64,000 bases of DNA from Ciona savignyi (lineage: Eukaryota > Chordata > Ascidiacea > Phlebobranchia > Cionidae). The notes beneath the pieces are model-generated. The model searched no databases. It saw only the letters and a program-made list of their open reading frames with translations, and was not told where the DNA came from. A program made the position numbers and the translations under genes. This document shows, piece after piece, positions 14,501 through 24,300 of this stretch (positions are counted from its first letter, which is position 1; every line of letters begins with the position of its first letter). The DNA lies in contig CH002980.1 of the NCBI GenBank assembly GCA_000149265.1, positions 1,810,253 to 1,874,252 on the forward strand, in the 5' to 3' direction.

Positions 14501-17257
14501 GGATTCTCTTTAATTGTTGTCTTTATCATTGTTCAGTATCCCAAGAAGTGGTTCGTGTTCGTAGAGATTTGTTCGCATCTCCTTCAAAATCAGCGCGCAA
14601 GAAATTGAACAACTTGACACAAGCCAAGAATAGTAAAGCCACCAAGGGTGTTGTTCGGAAAGGTAGAACATTGTGTTGTGGGTTTAAGGCAATATCAGGT
14701 GTCAATAGGTTCCCACACCTTTAATTGTACAAAGGAGAACATTATATCCATATTACTATGAATAACTTTAAGTTGTTTAAACTGCTCTTGTGCCTTGTAA
14801 ATTAAACATTTGGGACTTAATGTGTAATCATAATTCTTTCAACTTAAAATCAAATCATTATAACCTTATCAACATGCACACTATTACACAATAATGCTAT
14901 TCTAATACAATGATCCCTATTTTACAACATACCCCAATCCTGCCCCAATCCGCTTTTATTAACCCTAACCCTCTATCACAATTCCCCCTATTTCTACTTC
15001 AACCCTCCCTCTGTAACAAAATATCCTACTCCTGCCTTAACCCGCTTTTTATTAACCTAAACCCTCCTTCTATGATAACACACCCTAATCCTGCCCCTTA
15101 TTAACCCCAACCCTACCAATATTATAAAAAACACAAAACCCACACCCAAGCACCGACTGGCCCTGATTCACACTAATCAACAATAACAATTTGACTCCTT
15201 CATTTTCATTCCCAGTTGTGGAAGAGCGTCGTTTGCGGCGAACATCGGTGATCGACACACCGATCGCGAAGCAGAAGTTCACCGCGTTGGCTCGGCAGCG
15301 GATGAGATCGAGGAGGAGCTGTGGAACGCCGGATGTTGCTCCTGATCACACGATCGTCGAGGAATCCCCGATGAAAGAGGAAGAGACGCAGAGGATCCTC
15401 CCACATGCAGCTGCGAAGCTCAGAAGGTGAGAGGAAGTATTGTAGGATGTCGAGTAACGTTCAAATCAATTTAGGATATCCATCTGTTATACCCGTTAAT
15501 GAGAATATGTAGGTCGGTTGTCACACGGGTAATCGTCTTACTTGAGCTAAACTGTTTGGGTTTTTTATTGGTATGGGTCGATTTTTGCTGAAAAAATGTA
15601 TCTAATACACGACACATTGTAATTTTTCCTACTAACGACTTACAACGCCGTCTGGGTTTTGCCATGCGAAACATAAAGCATTCTTCATATCCACAGGAGT
15701 CCACGACATGCTATAATGCTCACACGCCGACACTCCTTCTACCGTGATGACGTTGGGGGGAAGTCCCGCACAGTAGCGCGGGCCGAGGTGGTACAGCAAC
15801 ATCACGAAGCGGCTCCTCCAACTCCCAGTGCTGCCAGATCGAAACAACTCAGTGATGCCGGATCAAAAACTCCATTCTCACCGGGCAGTTTGCTATTCAA
15901 ATATACAGGTCCAGGACAGCGGAATATCGGGCGGAAATATGCGACGGAAAACCCACAGCGCACAAGACGGAGATTGAATTTAGTGTCCACACCATTGTCC
16001 GATACATTTAAGCCTGTTGCAAAAAATCTGTTTTCATCGAATCCTGAAGATCAAAATACTGAAATATCATTGGCAACCTCTGCCCCACAGCCCTCTGTAA
16101 AAGCGCCACAAAAATCAATTGATTTTGACGGTAAAGCGCCACAGCCCACGACTCCACCGGGAATACCAACACCATTCGCAGCATATCAGGACTCAGATGG
16201 TTTAACCGATGTCTTTGTTTCGCCAGACAAACTAAGTACCCATGCAACCCACAAATCACCCAATCAGCAGAAAGGTTCTCACAACTTTACAACCCCGCAA
16301 AAACCCGACCCAAATTTTACAACCCCACAAAAATCCCATATAAGCTTTGCAACTCCGCAAAAACCCCATCCAAGTTTAACACCTCGTAAAAAACAACCAG
16401 TTACCCTTGCAACCCCTAAAAAGCGACGTGACACCATACCAGCCGCACAAAGACCAGTACTATTCACGGAAGCAACCTCATCGAAACCAGGAATCGTGAC
16501 GTCACCGAATCGTAAAACCTCACCTCGCCGATCACCTCGCATTCAGCAGATGGGGAACATCTCACCCGCACCCACCAAGCTAACAGGGCCCATCGACACC
16601 TTCGTCACCCGAACCCCATCCTCGTGCAAGAAGCCCCCGCACGTACGGCCCCCGCCACCCCCGCCGTCGTTATTAAAGCGGAAACCCTCACCGATTGGCG
16701 ACCACATTCAGAAATGGCCGCGAAAGAAAAGACTCAACTCTTCCCCAAATTTGCCGTCCAAAAGGATCCGCAAAGACAGTTTGGTGAAACTTGAAAATCT
16801 CTTCGACGAATTGGACGCCACGCCAGACCTTATTCCTTTTGTCCATGAACCAACCAAACCTGGAGTCGACGAGCCGTATAACACGCAACTCGACAGCCCA
16901 GACTTAGGAGTGTATATTGTATCAGGGAGTGACCAGCAGCAGAGAATCAGCCGTGTCCCACCGACCACATTCACTTCCGACATTTCTCCGGGTGTTGACG
17001 TCGCCGATTTAATTGCGCGCGACTTCAGCCCCGGCAAGCGCATGCCGACACGTAACACCCCAAACAAGTTTAGCGATTTTCTCCCCAGTTTTGAAGACAT
17101 TGGCGTTCGGCCTTTCGGGGAACTCCCGATTTTAAACCGACGCATCTCCCCGCGTAGAAGATTGGGCAGCACACTGCTCCACGCTAAGATCGGCTCTCCT
17201 ACGTCTACGAAACACATCCCGCTGATGCTTCTACACGATAATGTTGACTCGACTTAA
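2536..17257 (+). CDS. TICRR: Treslin/TICRR, replication-initiation factor
   Basis: Metazoan Sld3 counterpart that, after CDK phosphorylation, binds TopBP1 and helps load Cdc45 at origins in the nucleus. Exons: 2536-3219, 4937-5072, 5281-5923, 6083-6255, 6578-6671, 7192-7300, 7414-7516, 7586-7637, 8110-8225, 8850-8955, 9617-9799, 10257-10323, 10755-10909, 11706-11798, 13449-13567, 14537-14662, 15216-15426, 15697-17257. All have GT-AG junctions and matching phases, totalling 4,731 nt (1,576 aa; human is about 1,910). The start MPAGNQIVFLI is chosen over an upstream in-frame TTG because it aligns with the vertebrate N terminus. Conserved blocks: IMSPVKP and RLYWLDT near residues 150-225; DTPIAKQ with Thr about 1001; VVEESP... 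no, here IVEESP; RRSPR with Ser about 1058 formed across the last intron; C-terminal KWPRKKR. The last exon is rich in S/T-P sites and has tandem TPQKP-like repeats (codons near 16280-16440). Exon 9 could use a second AG at 8101-8102, but only 8108-8109 keeps phase. Confidence 0.9.
3573..4108. mobile_element. hAT element nested in another hAT
   Basis: Ends TAGGGCTGCGAA and TTCGCAGCCCTA, 8-bp duplication ATATTAAC at 3565-3572 and 4109-4116. Next to the left end are repeated CGGTTAACCG-like subterminal motifs. The interior holds a tandem repeat (3838-3985). Confidence 0.88.
3838..3985. repeat. tandem repeat of about 43 bp, 3-4 copies
   Basis: Units beginning CAAACAATC followed by GTGTGAATGG and a TATTACG segment, repeated head to tail inside the nested hAT element. 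Related motifs recur at 23768-23830 and 24360-24420. Confidence 0.8.
7785..8045 (+). repeat. tRNA-derived SINE-like repeat (TICRR intron 8)
   Basis: Contains TAGCTCCAGTGGTAGCATG (A-box-like) and GGTTGCAGGACCACAACC (B-box-like) about 30 bases apart. It ends just before exon 9. It differs from the main SINE family of the window. Boundaries are approximate. Confidence 0.45.
8503..8598. repeat. 24-bp minisatellite, 4 copies
   Basis: Four head-to-tail copies of a 24-bp unit starting ATTTTCGTTTGTTGTGAC, essentially identical, in TICRR intron 9. The period is divisible by three, so it gives a spurious open frame on the minus strand. Confidence 0.95.
9400..9499. other. assembly gap of 100 N
   Basis: Exactly 100 N, a fixed-size gap placeholder, inside TICRR intron 10. 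True length is unknown; no exon phase is disturbed. Confidence 0.99.
11381..11612 (+). repeat. tRNA-derived SINE, 5'-truncated (TICRR intron 13)
   Basis: Shares with the full copy at 36907 the segments TTGGGCAAGGCACTTAAC, CATTGCCT.AACCCAGC and the tail AACATGAATATCCTATCC. The tRNA-like head is missing. Confidence 0.8.
12011..13026. mobile_element. hAT-type non-autonomous element (TICRR intron 14)
   Basis: Ends CAGGGGTGGGCAACC and GGTTGCCCATGCCTG, perfect 8-bp target duplication ATATAGAA (12003-12010, 13027-13034). GC-rich GCGTGCCA motifs repeat near both ends. A segment near 12373-12399 looks like the terminus of yet another hAT element without a partner. Confidence 0.9.
13595..14336. mobile_element. 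hAT element with BED-finger ORF (TICRR intron 15)
   Basis: Ends TAGGGGCCGGCAACC and GGTTGCCGACCCCTG, target duplication AGCTATAT / AGCTAGAT (one mismatch). CGGCCCG-rich subterminal repeats at the left, GGCCCGCC near 14272 at the right. It carries the ORF at 14021-14287 but no catalytic transposase domain. Confidence 0.85.
14021..14287 (+). CDS. BED-type zinc finger remnant of hAT transposase
   Basis: An 88-codon frame starting ATG at 14021. The segment KVDVECRVFNKEWENKYFF is followed by CLIC and then H and H (CLICN...KCHYDTEH), a C-x2-C / H-x4-H BED finger as found at the N terminus of GTF2IRD2/ZBED-like hAT transposases. The frame ends within the element's right terminal region, and the RNaseH-like catalytic domain is absent. 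It may be a decayed remnant or a small DNA-binding protein; expression is unknown. Confidence 0.65.
   Translation: MLLKCRKVDVECRVFNKEWENKYFFMNHFGKPTCLICNVSVAVNKEFNIKCHYDTEHSFFSKFVGQVRKDKLGRLKDSLKQQSSGPPR
14925..15120. repeat. C-rich degenerate repeat with telomere-like motifs
   Basis: Strand-biased, nearly G-free stretch with AACCCTAACCCTC, AACCTAAACCCTCC and AACCCCAACCCTACC, each preceded by a TTATTAACC-type segment: about three degenerate units of 60-75 bp. Located in TICRR intron 16. Confidence 0.7.
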
Positions 17258-17415
17258 ATTTCAATCCCACTCGAATTGTTTACATTTTTTAGTTTCTTTT
17301 CTACTTTATTTCACACTAGTAAAGCGTTGTTTAGCAGTGATTTTGGTGTTTTTAATACATCAGAACAAGTCGACAACGTGTGAACTAGGCAATAGAAAAA
17401 CGGTTGGATAATGCA

Positions 17416-17421
17416 AATAAA
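17416..17421 (+). terminator. AATAAA polyadenylation signal of TICRR
   Basis: First canonical hexamer after the TICRR stop, 159 bases downstream. Confidence 0.65.
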
Positions 17422-17439
17422 AGTCGGAGGTATCTGTTT

Positions 17440-18816
17440 TAAACAGTAGTTAGATGCGCACAATGAATATCAACAGTGTGCGTTTGATCATGTTGGAAAG
17501 TTTTAAAATATTTTGTAATAGCTTTGGGGGGTAGAAGCTGTGTGGCATCAATTTTTTGGGGGACGATATCTGATACCAGAATCTTCGGTATCGGCCTCTT
17601 TTCAATGACAACAAATCATTTTTTTATATTTTTTACAGAAAAACTGAAAAAAACTAGTTCTGGTGACCGCTATTTAATTGACCATTAGCATTCTTGCATT
17701 ATTTGGTAATATAATGCTTTATGTTTATGAACCAGTATATTTTGTCACTGCAACAAATAAGGCAATTAGTTTTCCTCCAGCATAATTCAACGAATATTCT
17801 ATCATGGGTATAAATGGAATTCGGCCTGAATGATTCCCCTTCGTATGCAAATCCAATTTACCATCTGAGATAATTATTTGCACTGAGAGCTTTTCCGGTT
17901 TGTTAAGAGTGAAACATTTTAATAGAAGCATATATGTTAATCAACCCAAGTCTTTAAACGATGACTTGCATACTGTATTAGATGGAAATGCCGGTTCGCA
18001 AGAAATAATTTACATTTTATACAGTTCTTCAAGCCAATTTCCCTTTCAAAGCATCAGTGGCTTCAATAATGTTTCTGCGTCCAAACCAATGACGCATCCA
18101 TCCGTTCTATACTTTGCTGTGCATACCAATATGGTGGGGAACCCTATCTTGCACATTAAGCCGATCGCGTGTTATATGTGCATTTTTAAATCGTGTGCGT
18201 TAACCACTTTGTATATCGGATAGAATGGGTAATTTAGAGGATAGTCGCCATAAGCAGATGCGTTGATGGTCTGAACATTTTTTTAAATTAGCGATTTTGA
18301 ACCTTGTGGGTTAATAAGTTAAACTTTTAGTTTGAAATTTAGTCATGTCGTCTTGAAATTACTTAAGACGATGAAATTGTTTCAAACAAAAACACTCTTT
18401 AATGGTAACGGTGACCCGATTAGAGGCAAGAGTAAAACGATTCAAACCTAAAATAATTATAAAACAATTGTGAAAAATCGGTTTACATGGTATAATGGTT
18501 TAGTTTAGTCTGTAATAGTGAATATACCTTTCAAAATTATTCAATTTCTTTTAAAATACGACACATAAGAACGCGGTGGACGACAAAATCATTGTCTTTG
18601 GCAGAAATGCGTTTTTTCAGCATTTAAATCAATAAAGGTTACAAATATTAATAATAAATATAATTCTTAGTTGACATCACTGAAAAGCGACAACGTGGCG
18701 CTTACATCATTGTTTAGTCGAAGTCAGAATATGCAAATTTGCTTAAATGTGCGGTTCGGAATCTAAAATGAGCATTTCTGGGTAAATTGATCTCTTGAAT
18801 TTTTACACGCCAAGGA
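17440..18816. other. intergenic, nothing recognised
   Basis: AT-rich, short chance frames only. The last few hundred bases are the 5' flank of the cationic peptide gene. Confidence 0.5.
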
Positions 18817-18824
18817 TATAAATA
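18817..18824 (+). promoter_or_regulatory. TATA box of the cationic peptide gene
   Basis: TATAAATA 82-89 bases before the ATG at 18906, implying a transcription start near 18847 and a 5' UTR of about 60 bases. One of the few clear core promoters in the window. Confidence 0.75.
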
Positions 18825-18905
18825 GCGAGGCAAAATAGGAATCTTCACATCGAAACCTACAAAGAAGATCTTCAGATCAAATCAGGGAATTGAAGAAACA
18901 AGAAG

Positions 18906-19617
18906 ATGAACTCAAAAGTGTTTTTTGCTTTTTTGGTACTTCTGCAACTTGGCCACCAGGTGGTAGCAGAGGAGAGCAACGCGGTCCAGGCCGATGATAG
19001 CTGGGTTCCCATAGGAATAACCGCGGCAAAATGGGTGTTGGGCCGTCGTCGTCGCCGATGGAATGAGTAAGTTTTTATCAGCATTTATTCCCAATTAAAA
19101 TCAATAAATATTATAACATAGTGTAACAATGTCTAAAAAACACCGCAAAAGGCAATCGTCTGTAACTCAATTTTTATTTACAAAAGCTAGTTTCGATAAA
19201 TAGCATAAAAGCATAATCAGTTCACATTCAAATAAAAATTACATTATTTACTTGGCTTAAACAATTACCTTTGCAGATCCAAATTCTCTTCCGAAAACAT
19301 GGAGGATGGTAAGCTATAGTTTGTCCATATTATATTATGACGGAAGGTAGAAAATCGTTTCTTTGTGTACTTATCGGACGACGATAAAACCAGTATTTAT
19401 TCATATAACTAAACTACAATAGATTCGGTAATCCTACTTTAGTATGATGTAATCTGACAATTTTCGGTGAAATAATCCCAAAATGTTTTCCATCGTCGGA
19501 GTAAATATGAGTATCAAACCCTTAAACCCATAATTGTAGCATTTTATTCAAAGCATTATCATGCACATTTTAGAAGCCGACATGGAAAGCTTCATGCAGA
19601 AAATTGCCGAGATGTAG
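18906..19617 (+). CDS. secreted cationic peptide precursor, AMP candidate
   Basis: Coding exons 18906-19066, 19277-19308 and 19574-19617 join in phase (2, then 1) to a 78-residue protein; a fourth non-coding exon follows an intron in the 3' UTR (donor near 19640, acceptor near 19706). Layout: signal peptide MNSKVFFAFLVLLQLGHQVVA; acidic spacer; core SWVPIGITAAKWVLG; a run of five Arg; acidic Met-rich tail ending FMQKIAEM. A G-R-R site after KWVL is a classic amidation/dibasic cleavage signal. Signal peptide, short basic amphipathic core and acidic tail resemble ascidian antimicrobial peptide precursors (clavanin and styelin type). No family member is matched residue by residue, and a neuropeptide-like role is possible. 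Confidence 0.72.
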
Positions 19618-19728
19618 GATGGAGTTCATCTATCATCCACGTAAGCCTCCACTTACATTGAAACGTTGTAATTTGCTTAATTGAAATCCGTGTTCTTATA
19701 TTCAGGTCAAAGAGCCAATGAAAATTTC

Positions 19729-19734
19729 AATAAA
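19729..19734 (+). terminator. AATAAA polyadenylation signal, peptide gene
   Basis: Hexamer in the last non-coding exon, 112 bases after the stop in genomic distance and about 45 bases after it in the spliced transcript. Confidence 0.7.
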
Positions 19735-20163
19735 ATGAAATGAAAATTTCACTTGTTTTGTTAACTTTTACGTCGTTAGCCACAGGAGCAAAAGCGAATA
19801 TTATATACATACTATTCAGAACTATAAACCTATACACATAACTATAAACCCGAATTTTAAAGCCTAGAAAATATCTTTGTTCACCACGCAATACTGTTCT
19901 AGTCGTATACATATATATAAAAAAAAAAACAATTTCTGCCAGCATAAACTACAGTATACCTGGTGGTAGGATAGGAACGTTTTATTAAACGGCTTTAACA
20001 GTGACTAGAAAATTAGTTAAAATTTTCAAAACCATGCGGTCGTTGGGGGAAAATAAACTAAATTAATAACCGCTTTATGTATAGAAAACGATCTTAAACA
20101 ATTGATCTACAAAATATTCAGTTTATTTATTAAAATAGTGTAAATTATTTAAATATATTGATA

Positions 20164-20455
20164 TTAGGATAGGATATTCATGTTTATCCCCGTGAATGGG
20201 AAAACCGAAGTGGTTTAACACACTAGCAATCGTCAGATCACCTCGTGCCCACTGTTGGGTTACCGGAGCTATTGCAGTGTATTGTATATGATAGACACGT
20301 TCCTTCCATTTGGTAGAACCCATTAATCCGCTGGGTTCAGGCAATGTCCGTAAAGTGCCTTGCCCAAGGACACAACCGACTAGCCAGCGACCAGTTTCGC
20401 ACCTGCAACCTTTCGATTGAAAGTCGACCCACTTAACCGCAATCGGCCGGACAAA
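20164..20455 (-). repeat. full-length tRNA-derived SINE
   Basis: Read on the minus strand: tRNA-like head with TTTCAATCGAAAGGTTGCAGG, GTGTCCTTGGGCAAGGCAC core, CATTGCCTGAACCCAGCGG, and an ATGAATATCCTATCC tail. Confidence 0.9.
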
Positions 20456-20459
20456 AAAT

Positions 20460-21304
20460 ATTCATACGTTTCCTATGAACAATTTCTGAATCCATTACAA
20501 AAAAACATGGGCCAAAACTTAATTTTCGTTAATAGTTGCAATATAATGATATAACCATAGTAAGGTGATATATCCGGCAAATAACTTTATAATGACGGTA
20601 GTTCACGTTTTGGCTTAATATTTTTGGGCTCTAGAAGAAGGAAAATCCAAATTATTTCTCATTTCAAATAAAACTTTTCCTCAAGTTTTTGAGCCAAATG
20701 TTGTTAGCTAAATATTTTCTTTAAGTATATGCTAGCTAGTCGGTCGTGTCTTTGGGCGAGGCACTTACCGGACATTGCCTGAACTCAGCGGATTACTATA
20801 AAATACGACGCAAATTACTTGTTAGTAACAATACCATCACATACGTTTTCTACAAACAATATACGTGATTATACACAAATAATTGTATTAGTTCCCGAAA
20901 GCATCGATTCACCATATGTTCTATTTAACCATCAAGCGATTATAAATTAAGCGATTATAAATTGAGCTTATTTCATATATAAATCAAGCGATTATAAAAA
21001 ATCGTTCTTTTACAAAAATTAGGCAATAAAAAATGGTATTGTGTGAAAGGGGAAGTTATTGGACCTATGGTTCCATGTGTGGACTATAGCGTGAGAAATC
21101 GGTTATAAAGACTTCATAAGGAATACGATAAACAATAACAAATCGCTAGTTTAATACAAACAAAATAATTCAAATACTATTTTATAAAAATAACTAAAGT
21201 GTACAAATTTTTCAATAATATACAACATATTATCAAAGAACACTTGATTAACAGGATACAGCTATATTGGGAAAAGTGTAGGCTTCTACAGTTTTCTTTT
21301 GTGC
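20460..21304. other. intergenic with SINE fragment and short tandem repeat
   Basis: 20731-20800 is a + strand SINE core fragment. 20936-21000 holds three copies of AAGCGATTATAAA. The remainder is AT-rich with nothing recognised; it should include the 3' UTR of the minus-strand gene ending at 21305. Confidence 0.6.
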
Positions 21305-24300
21305 TCAGTTTTTAATCCCGTGCTTACTCAAAGCCGCAGCAACTGCTTTAATATAATTCTTGTCTGGGTAACCGCCCCTAAAAGAAAATAATGATAAAGC
21401 TAATAGCTTAGTGGTAACAAAAGGTGTCGTCGGTATAAAAAGTGGAATAATATGCTCAAGTTTAAGTCAGAATGGGAAACACAGAGGGAGTCTAAGAACG
21501 TCCATTCGTAAGATTACCTCATTTCGACAATTGGGTTACCTAGGATTTACCACAGTTAACCCAAGTGTTGTATAATAAAGAAATATTGCTTTGATTTTGC
21601 TAAACAGGAACATGAACAGACAGATTAGTCTGGTGGGTTAATGCGTCGTCTTTCAGCGAAAGTGTTTCAGATATGAAACTGGTCGCTTGGGTTGTGTCGT
21701 TGGGAAAGGCACTGAACGGACATTGCCTGAACCCAGCGGGTTATTGGGTTCTATTAAATTAAAGGAACGTGTGTATCATACACAACTCACTGAAATAGCT
21801 CCGGTAACCCGACGGTGGGCGCAAGGTGATCTGACGATTGCCAATGTGAAACCGCTTAACTTTCCCATTCACGGGATAAACATGAATATCCTATCCTATG
21901 AAGTTTATAACCACCCACTTAACAACTGCTCTAGTTGTTCGAAGTTATACACATCAGAACATCGTCCATTAAAGTCACATACTTACTTCACTGCGCCACC
22001 TTTCAACTGAGTTTTATGCGGAATATCCTTAAACATGACGGTGTATTGGTGCGTGTTCGGTGACATTCCAATACCAAAGGTTAAACCTTGGTCAAAGGCT
22101 TTACGGAGAAGTCGGTAAATTGTCTTCCCTTCATCATTGTCTGGTAAGTATGCATTCTCAGTGCAGCCATTGTACGGGCTGCTCGGGCTCGGGTGTGATG
22201 TCTATTAATGAGTTAGAATGTAAGAAATTCTACAAGCAGCTATTTTTAATTGATTAATTTGATATAATTGAAAAGAGCCAACATCATTCTTTGTAGTTTA
22301 GTTTATTTTTTGTTTCCACAATGAAAACACAAAGCAGGACCTTTGATAAAAAATTAAAAACGTGAAAAAAAGGCAAAACGACAGTCGTTAAAACAAAAAA
22401 ATAGTGTATTAAAACCAAATCCGTAGCAATGTCTAATTCTCATAGAGAACACAGTACAATAAACTTGGTAATCTGACGGCAGCATCATGGTTCAAATATA
22501 AATATTCTTTGGTTCTAAATTGAACCTTGCAACTAGGAGTGTCAACCACGTGTTTAACCACCACATTATATTCGTTTCAACTCAGTTTAGTATAATAGCA
22601 GTAACTTACAACTTGAGTTCCACCGCTGAATGTATAAGTAATAACAATCGTATTGCACTTATACCCAGCCAAGTGAAAACGTTCCACAACCCATTCCATT
22701 TTACCTCCCTTTGGTTGAGATCCTTGTACGTGGACCTTGGGTAGGCTGTAAGTTGGAACTTGGGTAGCCTAAAGAGAGATATCATTTGAGAATAAGGGGG
22801 GGTGGAATATTAACACGTGGAACCCTGCTCCTGAAAATGTATTTGACTAAAACTGAAACAAAAATGAGTGTTATTAACTTACCAATTTATTTTTGCTGGT
22901 CGGTGAATTACATTTATCTCCAGAGGAAGACTGTTGTAACAATTCATTGAGATCTGAAAATATATTTTTTTGTAAAACCAAATTTTAATAGAAACCAATA
23001 TACTATGTGCTAAGATCATTAGCCTATAGTTTTTCACAATTGGTGGATTTTAGAATAAATATTTTCTTTTGCTCTTGAAAGAAAGAAACGAGCAAACGAA
23101 GTTAGATGATACCAACTATGTGGTACCACCACTATTTGTATAATACAAAATGACTACACGATATACCCAATATTTCCTTAAACATGGTCCCCATGGTACC
23201 TAACCACTGTGGTATACTTCCAGCAAGTAGAAACTGTTGGGTGCATGAGTTAAAAAAACCTACACTTGATATTCGTGCTGACTTGTTAAAAATGTATATT
23301 CTTGTCTGAACTGTAAACGTCTGGACGAAGTCATCTAACATCCCTTTTGTTTTCTTTCTACATTTCGATTTCCCGTCTTCGTACAAGCAAGCGTTATCTA
23401 AATTATATAATCTAAAATTCAAATATTACTGGCTTAACTTTATAATAGAAAGAATTTTAGTTTTAACAACGCAATCTAATGAAAGACTGCGTATACAAAT
23501 AATACACTTAGCGGACATTGCCTGAACCCAGTAGATTACTTTACACATAACAAGTTTGGTTGGTAAATAAAATTTTAAAACTAAAGTTTGTGGGCCCTTC
23601 GCCACATAATGGATCATACACAGTTTTAGTTTCCTTATTCATGTAAAGTAGTTGCGGAGACCAGAATTATCAATTTATTACAAAAAGTAAAGGTTTAGTT
23701 AGTATATGACTTATATTTAGGTCTGCAACTTACAATCTTAGCTCAACTTAAGTTGTATTACGTGATATAAAATTTAACAGTCAACGTGTGAATGGTTGTC
23801 TATATGACGTTGAGAATCAAATAATTATCGTGTAAATCGCGTTTTGCGCAATTGAAGTTAATAGAAAAAAGGCAAATATTTTTTATTACAAGTATCGATA
23901 ATCACGGGTCACTTATCGCGATTATCGTTAGTAAACATGGGGGATTTTACGGTCGTGTGGCAGAATGGTCAACGCGACCGATACATATACCGACTCTATA
24001 CAAAAAACGGTTTGAACCCATCATGGGTTCAAAACTTGCCTCAGTAAATAACAAAAACGATCCTGGAAAATATTGGAACTAGGCTATGTAAAAAATGGGG
24101 GATTCTTAACATCTAAACTAAACGTCATTAAGGGATTGAAATGCGTTTCTTGGTGACAATAAAACCAGTGTGTCATTAAATAAGTCTTGTAAATATTGTA
24201 AAAATTTTTTTCTAATTATTGCAATAATCAATGTGTAAAACCTGACCACGTTTTATACCTAATTATATTGAAATAAGCCGTGTATTTGCGTCAGAAACGA

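Noticed and set aside
16708-17217. 169-codon minus-strand frame opposite TICRR
   Set aside because: Shadow of the real coding strand; no homology or start context.
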